Origin: CAZWVM01 sp964637705
GTDB lineage: Bacteria; UBA8481
Direction of reading: 5' to 3'
Length of the DNA: 18,544 nucleotides
Assembly (NCBI GenBank): GCA_964637705.1
Contig: CAZWVM010000060.1
Span: 1-18,544, forward strand
Part shown: positions 10,901 through 16,900 of the stretch, piece by piece
Numbering within the stretch: the first letter of the stretch is position 1
Layout: each line of letters starts with the position of its first letter
Program-made: the position numbers and the translations under genes
The notes under the pieces: model-generated
The model's database searches: none
What the model saw: the letters and a program-made list of their open reading frames with translations, nothing else
Told to the model about the DNA's origin: nothing

Positions 10901-13900
10901 CAGAACACGGCCGATTCGAACGCCGTCTACCAGTTCTCGATCTCGGGTGCGTGCGACGGGGACACCTTCCAGAAGAACATCATCCGGCCGGCGGCGACCG
11001 GCGCGGCCGCGGAGAGCGGCGTCCTCTCGACGGCGACCTTCTCGCGCTATTCGTTCACCCGGTCGTACTGGGGCACGACCGACTCGTCGCAAATCCGGTC
11101 GCGGATCGCCGGAACGGGTCGCGACTCGATCGCCTTCGCCCCATACCGACTCGGCGAACCGGACACCTCGGAGGCCGGCGACACGGTGGCGCCGAAGGCG
11201 CCCGACACGGTCGCGGCCGCCGGCATCGACTCGGCGCGGGTGCGCGTCTCCTGGAGCGCGGTCACGGCGAACGAGGAGGCGTCGCCCTACGCGGTGAACC
11301 TGGGCGGGTACCGGGTCTGGCGGGCGTCCCGGAGCGATTCGGCGACCTGGGACTACCGGGGCCAGGTCGGAGTCGGTCTCCAGTATTTCACGGACGCCGG
11401 GCTCACGGCGGACACGACCCATTATTACCGGGTCACCGCGTATGACGTCACCGCCATCGAGAACCAGTCCTACTGGTCGGACTCGATCGCCCCGGGCCAG
11501 ACCTGGCCGGACGTGGACACGAACGGGCCGAACGTCTGGTACGTGAACGACACCTCGACCTTGGGCGACAGCTACACCTCGGCCGTCGGCTCGAGCGCGA
11601 ACCACGGCCTCTCGATCACCTCGCCGAAACGGTACCTGAACGACATCGAGAACCTCCTGACCCCGGGCGACACGGTGCTCGTGGACTCGGGCTTCTACTG
11701 CGAGCCGGACACGGTGACGATCTCGTGCGGTTATGTGAGCATCAGGGGCGTCGACTCGCACGCCACGATCGTTCAGGCGGGGCATTCCTCGATCGCCCGC
11801 CTCCTGGACATCAAGGATTCCGGCTTCATCACGCTCCAGGATTTCGGATGCACGAACATCAACCCCTTCTCGTTGAGCCTCTACCTGAAAAACGCGCCCC
11901 AGTCGGTCATCGACCGGCTTTTCGTCCGAACTCATTTCAAGGGCATCGAGATCGGCAATGGCAGCGATTCCTCGCGCGTGAGCCGTTGCGAGATCGTCGG
12001 CTCCAACGGCTTTGGGATCGGGGCCTTCGCCCCCTTTGTCGTGATCGACTCCAACTACGTCGAACCGGTCGGGCAGACCGCGATCCAGGCGAACGACGGC
12101 GCCGGCATACGGTGTCGAGGTAACCTTCTCGTCGATGGCGGCACGGCGAGCTACGGCGTGGCGACCGAATGGAACGCGACCGACCACTTCTATTCCGGCA
12201 ACACGGTCCGCGGGTTCGACGACGGCTTCGTCCTGGCGAACACCAACAGCGGTCACGCCTACATCTCCAACACGGTCGAGAATTGCGGCAACGCCTTCAG
12301 CATGTTCAATCATGCGGCGACGAACATGACCTTCAGGGGAAATGTCGCGCGGAACGGCGGAAACCGGGGCCTCTACGCCGCGTCCCTCGCGGCCGGCTTT
12401 GCCTGCTACCAGAATGATCTGGATTCGAACGCGGGGTATCAGGTCGTCATCGACACGCCCTTGACGTTCTCGAAGAACAACATCCGTGTCAGCCCCTCAT
12501 ACCCGGATTCCGGCCTGAGTTACACGAACACCCTGCCCTGCACGGTGATCCGCAACTGGTGGGGCACCACCGACTCCACGGCGATCAAAGCCCGGATCCA
12601 GGGTGCCGGCCGGGACTCGATCGTCTACACTCCCTACCGCCTCGGGCCGGTCGACACCACGATAGGCGCGGACACGGTGGCGCCGAAGGCGCCGGACACG
12701 GTGGCGGCGCGGGGCATCGACTCCTCCTCGGTCCTCGTCACCTGGTCCGCCTCGACCGTCGACGAGGAGTCCTCGGGCGTCGCCTTCAACCTGACGGGAT
12801 ATCGAGTCTGGAAGGCGAGTCGAGCCGATTCCCCGACCTGGGACACCTGTCCCGGGGTCTATCCCGCGGGCTCGAACTCGGCCACGGTCTCCGGCTTCGC
12901 GGCCGACACGTACCGCTACTTCCGGGTCACCGCCTACGACAACGCCGCGCCCTACGAGAACCAGTCCTTCTACTCCGATTCCATCGCCTCCGCGCAGACC
13001 TGGCCGAACATCGACACCAACGGCCCGAACATCTGGTATGTGAACGACACCTCGACACTCGGCGACAGCTTCACCGCCGCGGTCGGCGCGAGCGCGAACC
13101 ACGGCCTTTCGATCACGGCGCCCAAGCGGACTCTCAACGACATCGAATCGCTCCTCACGCCCGGCGACACCGTGTACGTGGACTCCGGTTTCTACTACGA
13201 GCCGGACACGGTGACGATCGGCTGTTCCACCGTCTGGATCATCGGCCAGGACTCCGCGGGGACGACTCTCAGTTTCGGAAACCGTTCCGTGGCCGGAACG
13301 CGCACGCTGGTCGTGGCGGGGCGGGACGGCGTCACGATTCGCGACCTCGGCATCCGCGAGGCCCGCTTCGGCGTATGGCTGGCAGGCTCCCACAACGCGC
13401 GGCTGGAACGCCTTCACATCGAAGGGATCAGCGGCGACGGCATCAGTATCGACTCTTCCGAGACCGCCACGATCATGCGCTGCTACATCCGGGACGCTCA
13501 GGCCAACGGTCTCGCGGTGGTCGGTTACGGCGCGACGATCGACTCGAACGTCATCGACAGCGCAGCCTACGGCATCCACCTCTGGGCCGCCGACCACAAC
13601 ACCCTGCGCTGGAACACGGTCCGGAACGGCACGGACCACGGTTTCTTCGTGCAGCAAGGCTCCAACGGCAACCTCTTCGCCTACAACACCTCGGAATACA
13701 GCCTGGGCTCGGGCTTCAACCTGCAGGCCGGCGCCTTCCCCAACGACAACCTCCTCCTGGCCAACATCGCGATCGGCAACGGCATCGCGGGCTTCGACAT
13801 GGACGGCACGGTCGGCGACACCCTCGTCGGCAACCGCGCCTGGAACAACAAGGGCGCGGGCTTCCTCGTGCGCACCGCCTCCTCGAACATCCTCTTCACG

Positions 13901-16900
13901 CAGAACACGTCCGATTCGAACGCGGGCTATGCCTTCGACCTCGGCCTCGCCTCGGCATGCACCTTCTCCAAGAACGTCATCTCGCCCAGCCCGTACCGCC
14001 CCGACTCGGGGGTCTGGAACAACACCCAGGGCCGATTCACCTTCACGCGCAACTGGTGGGGCTCGACCGACTCCTCGGTCATCAAGCAGAGGATCTGGGG
14101 CACGGGACGCGACTCGATCGTCTACATACCCTTCCGCCTCGGCGCCGCGGACACCACCCCCAACGCCGACACGGTGGCGCCGAACCAGCCCCCCTCGGTC
14201 TCGATCGCGACCGCGAACGGGGTCTGCACGGTCACGTGGACGACACCGGGCACGGAGGAGGAGAACTCCCTGCCGCCCTCGGACTTCGCGGGTCACAAGG
14301 TCTATCGCTCTCTCACCGCGGACACGACCAACTGGGGAACACCCGTCTTCGTCACGGGTGGAAACTCCTACGCCGATTCCACCGTCAGCAATTACGTGAC
14401 CTACCACTACCGTGTCACCTCCTATGACAACCGCGTGCCCTACCCGAACGAGAGTTTCTACTCCGACACGATCGTCAGCGGCATGCCCCTGCCCGACACC
14501 TCCGGTCCCAACCGTTGGTACGTCAACGACACCTCGACCGTCGGCGACTCCTTCACATCCGCCGTCGGATACGACACCCAGACGGGACTCCTCCCGGACC
14601 AGCCGAAGCGGACCCTCTCGGCCGTCATGCCCTGGCTGACGCAGGGCGACACGGTCTACGTCGACAAGGGGTATTACTACGAGACGGTCGTCGTCGTCGT
14701 CGACAGCGTGACCCTCGAAGGCGCGGACTCCGCGATGACGATCATCAATCCGCCGGGCCTGCCGGCGACGCCCGGGCTCTACGCCCTGCGCGCCGACACG
14801 CGCGTGGGCCTCTCGATCCGTCACCTGAAGTTCACGGATGCCTACGACGGCATTCGCTTCTCCAACGTCGATTACGCCCGGGTCGAGTCCTGCGCCTTCA
14901 GCGGCAACGGCGAAGCCGGGATCATGCTGGTCGACGGCTCGGAGTCGAACACCGTCACCGGGAACACGGTCCTCTCCAACGTGACCTACGGCATCGACAT
15001 CGAGAACTCCAACCAGAACCGGATCCTGGGGAACGAGATGAGCGTCCAGGCCTTCGGCGTCGGGATCTTCTTCTCCACGGAGAACCACGTCGAGGGTAAC
15101 GCCCTATCCTCCAACGGCAGTTACGGTCTCGCCGTGAATTCCGGCGGCCGCCACTCGATCCTCGGCAACCGCTTCATCGGCAATTCCACGAACCTCTACC
15201 TCTACAGCGCCACGACCGGAAATCTCGTCATGCGAAACCGGATCCTGACGGCCGTCACGTCCGGCGTCAGGATCGAGAACGCCGACACGAACACCGTGAC
15301 GCAGAACGACATCATCAGCAACGAGACGGGTGTTCTCCTGCTCGGCACGGCGCAGAACAACTTCGTGAAGCGCAACAACATCCAGGGCAACAGCACCCAC
15401 AACCTGGCGAACCCGGGCGGAAGAAGCCAGTCGATCACGAGAAACTGGTGGGGCACGGTCGACTCGATCGTCATCGCCGCCAAGGTGCGCGACACGACGA
15501 ACGCCTTCGTCCCCCACCGCCTCGGCCTCGTCGATACCGCCGCCGCCACCGACACGATCGCGCCGAAGTCGCCCGACACCCTGGCCGTCGTCGCCTCGAC
15601 CGACACCACGCTGAGCCTGCAATGGGCGCCGTCGACCCTGGACGAGGAGGGGGCGGCGCAGACCGGTCTCATCGGATACCGGATCTACCGCGACACCCTC
15701 TCGAATCCCCCGACGCGCACGCTCGTCCATTCGGCGACCTTCGGTTCGCTCTCCTTCACCGATTCCAACCTCACTCCTTTCGCGACCTATTACTACCGCG
15801 TGACGGCGCGCGACGCGAACGGCGCATACGGTAACGAGGACTATTACGGCGACTCGGCGGCCTCGGGGCTCACCGTCCCGGACACGTCGGGCCCCAATAC
15901 CTGGTATGTGAACGACACCTCGACCTCGGGCGATTCCTACACCTCCGTCCCCGGTTCGGACACGAATCACGGCCTTCTTCCCTCCTCGCCGCGACGCACC
16001 CTCGCCGGCGTCATGACGCTCCTCACTTCCGGCGACACCGTTCTCGTAGATGCGGGGTTCTACTACGAGACGGCGGCGATCACCGTGGACAGCATTGTGC
16101 TGGCCGGCGTGGACTCGAGCCCGACGGGGTCGGTCCTGAAATACCCCGGCGTCATCAACTCGAGCGTCAGGGTCCTCTCCGCGGACACCCGCGCGAACCT
16201 CACGATTCGCGACCTGAGGATCCAGAGGGGCTTCACGGGACTCGACTGGCTCGGCGTGACGAATTCGCGCCTCGAACGCGTGACCTCCGAATCCTGCGCC
16301 CAGTATGGATTCATCCTGACGAACGGTTCGGGCAACCGGATCGACACCTGCACGGCGCGGATGAACGCGAGCGACGGATTCCGCTTCTATTCGTCCGGGA
16401 GCCACGAGATCAATGCCTCGCTCTCGGACTCCAACGGCCAGTACGGCTTCCTCTGGTACACCTCCGCGAACGGCACGGCGCGCGCCAACGTGAGCCGCGG
16501 CAACCTGAACAACGGATTCCACGTGCAGTCGCTGGCCGGCGGAGTGATGGAACGCAACGTCAGCGCCGGCAACCGGGCTTCGGGATTCGCCCTGGTCAGC
16601 GCCTGGAGCTGCGTCTTCCGCCTGAACACCGCCGACTCGAACGCGGACTGGGCCTTCTCGATCGGGTCCTTCACGGGCCCCTGCACCTTCGAGAAGAACG
16701 TCCTGATCCCCTCGCCGTCCCGACCCGACTCCGGACTCCTGGCCGACACGAACTCGTCCCCCTCCTTCACCCGAGCCTGGTGGGGCACGACGGATTCGAC
16801 GCTCGTCAGGCAGAGAATCCACGGTGCGGCCCGCGACTCGATCGCCTACATCCCCTACCGTCTCGGCGTTCCGGACACGACGCCGGGCGCCGACACGGTT

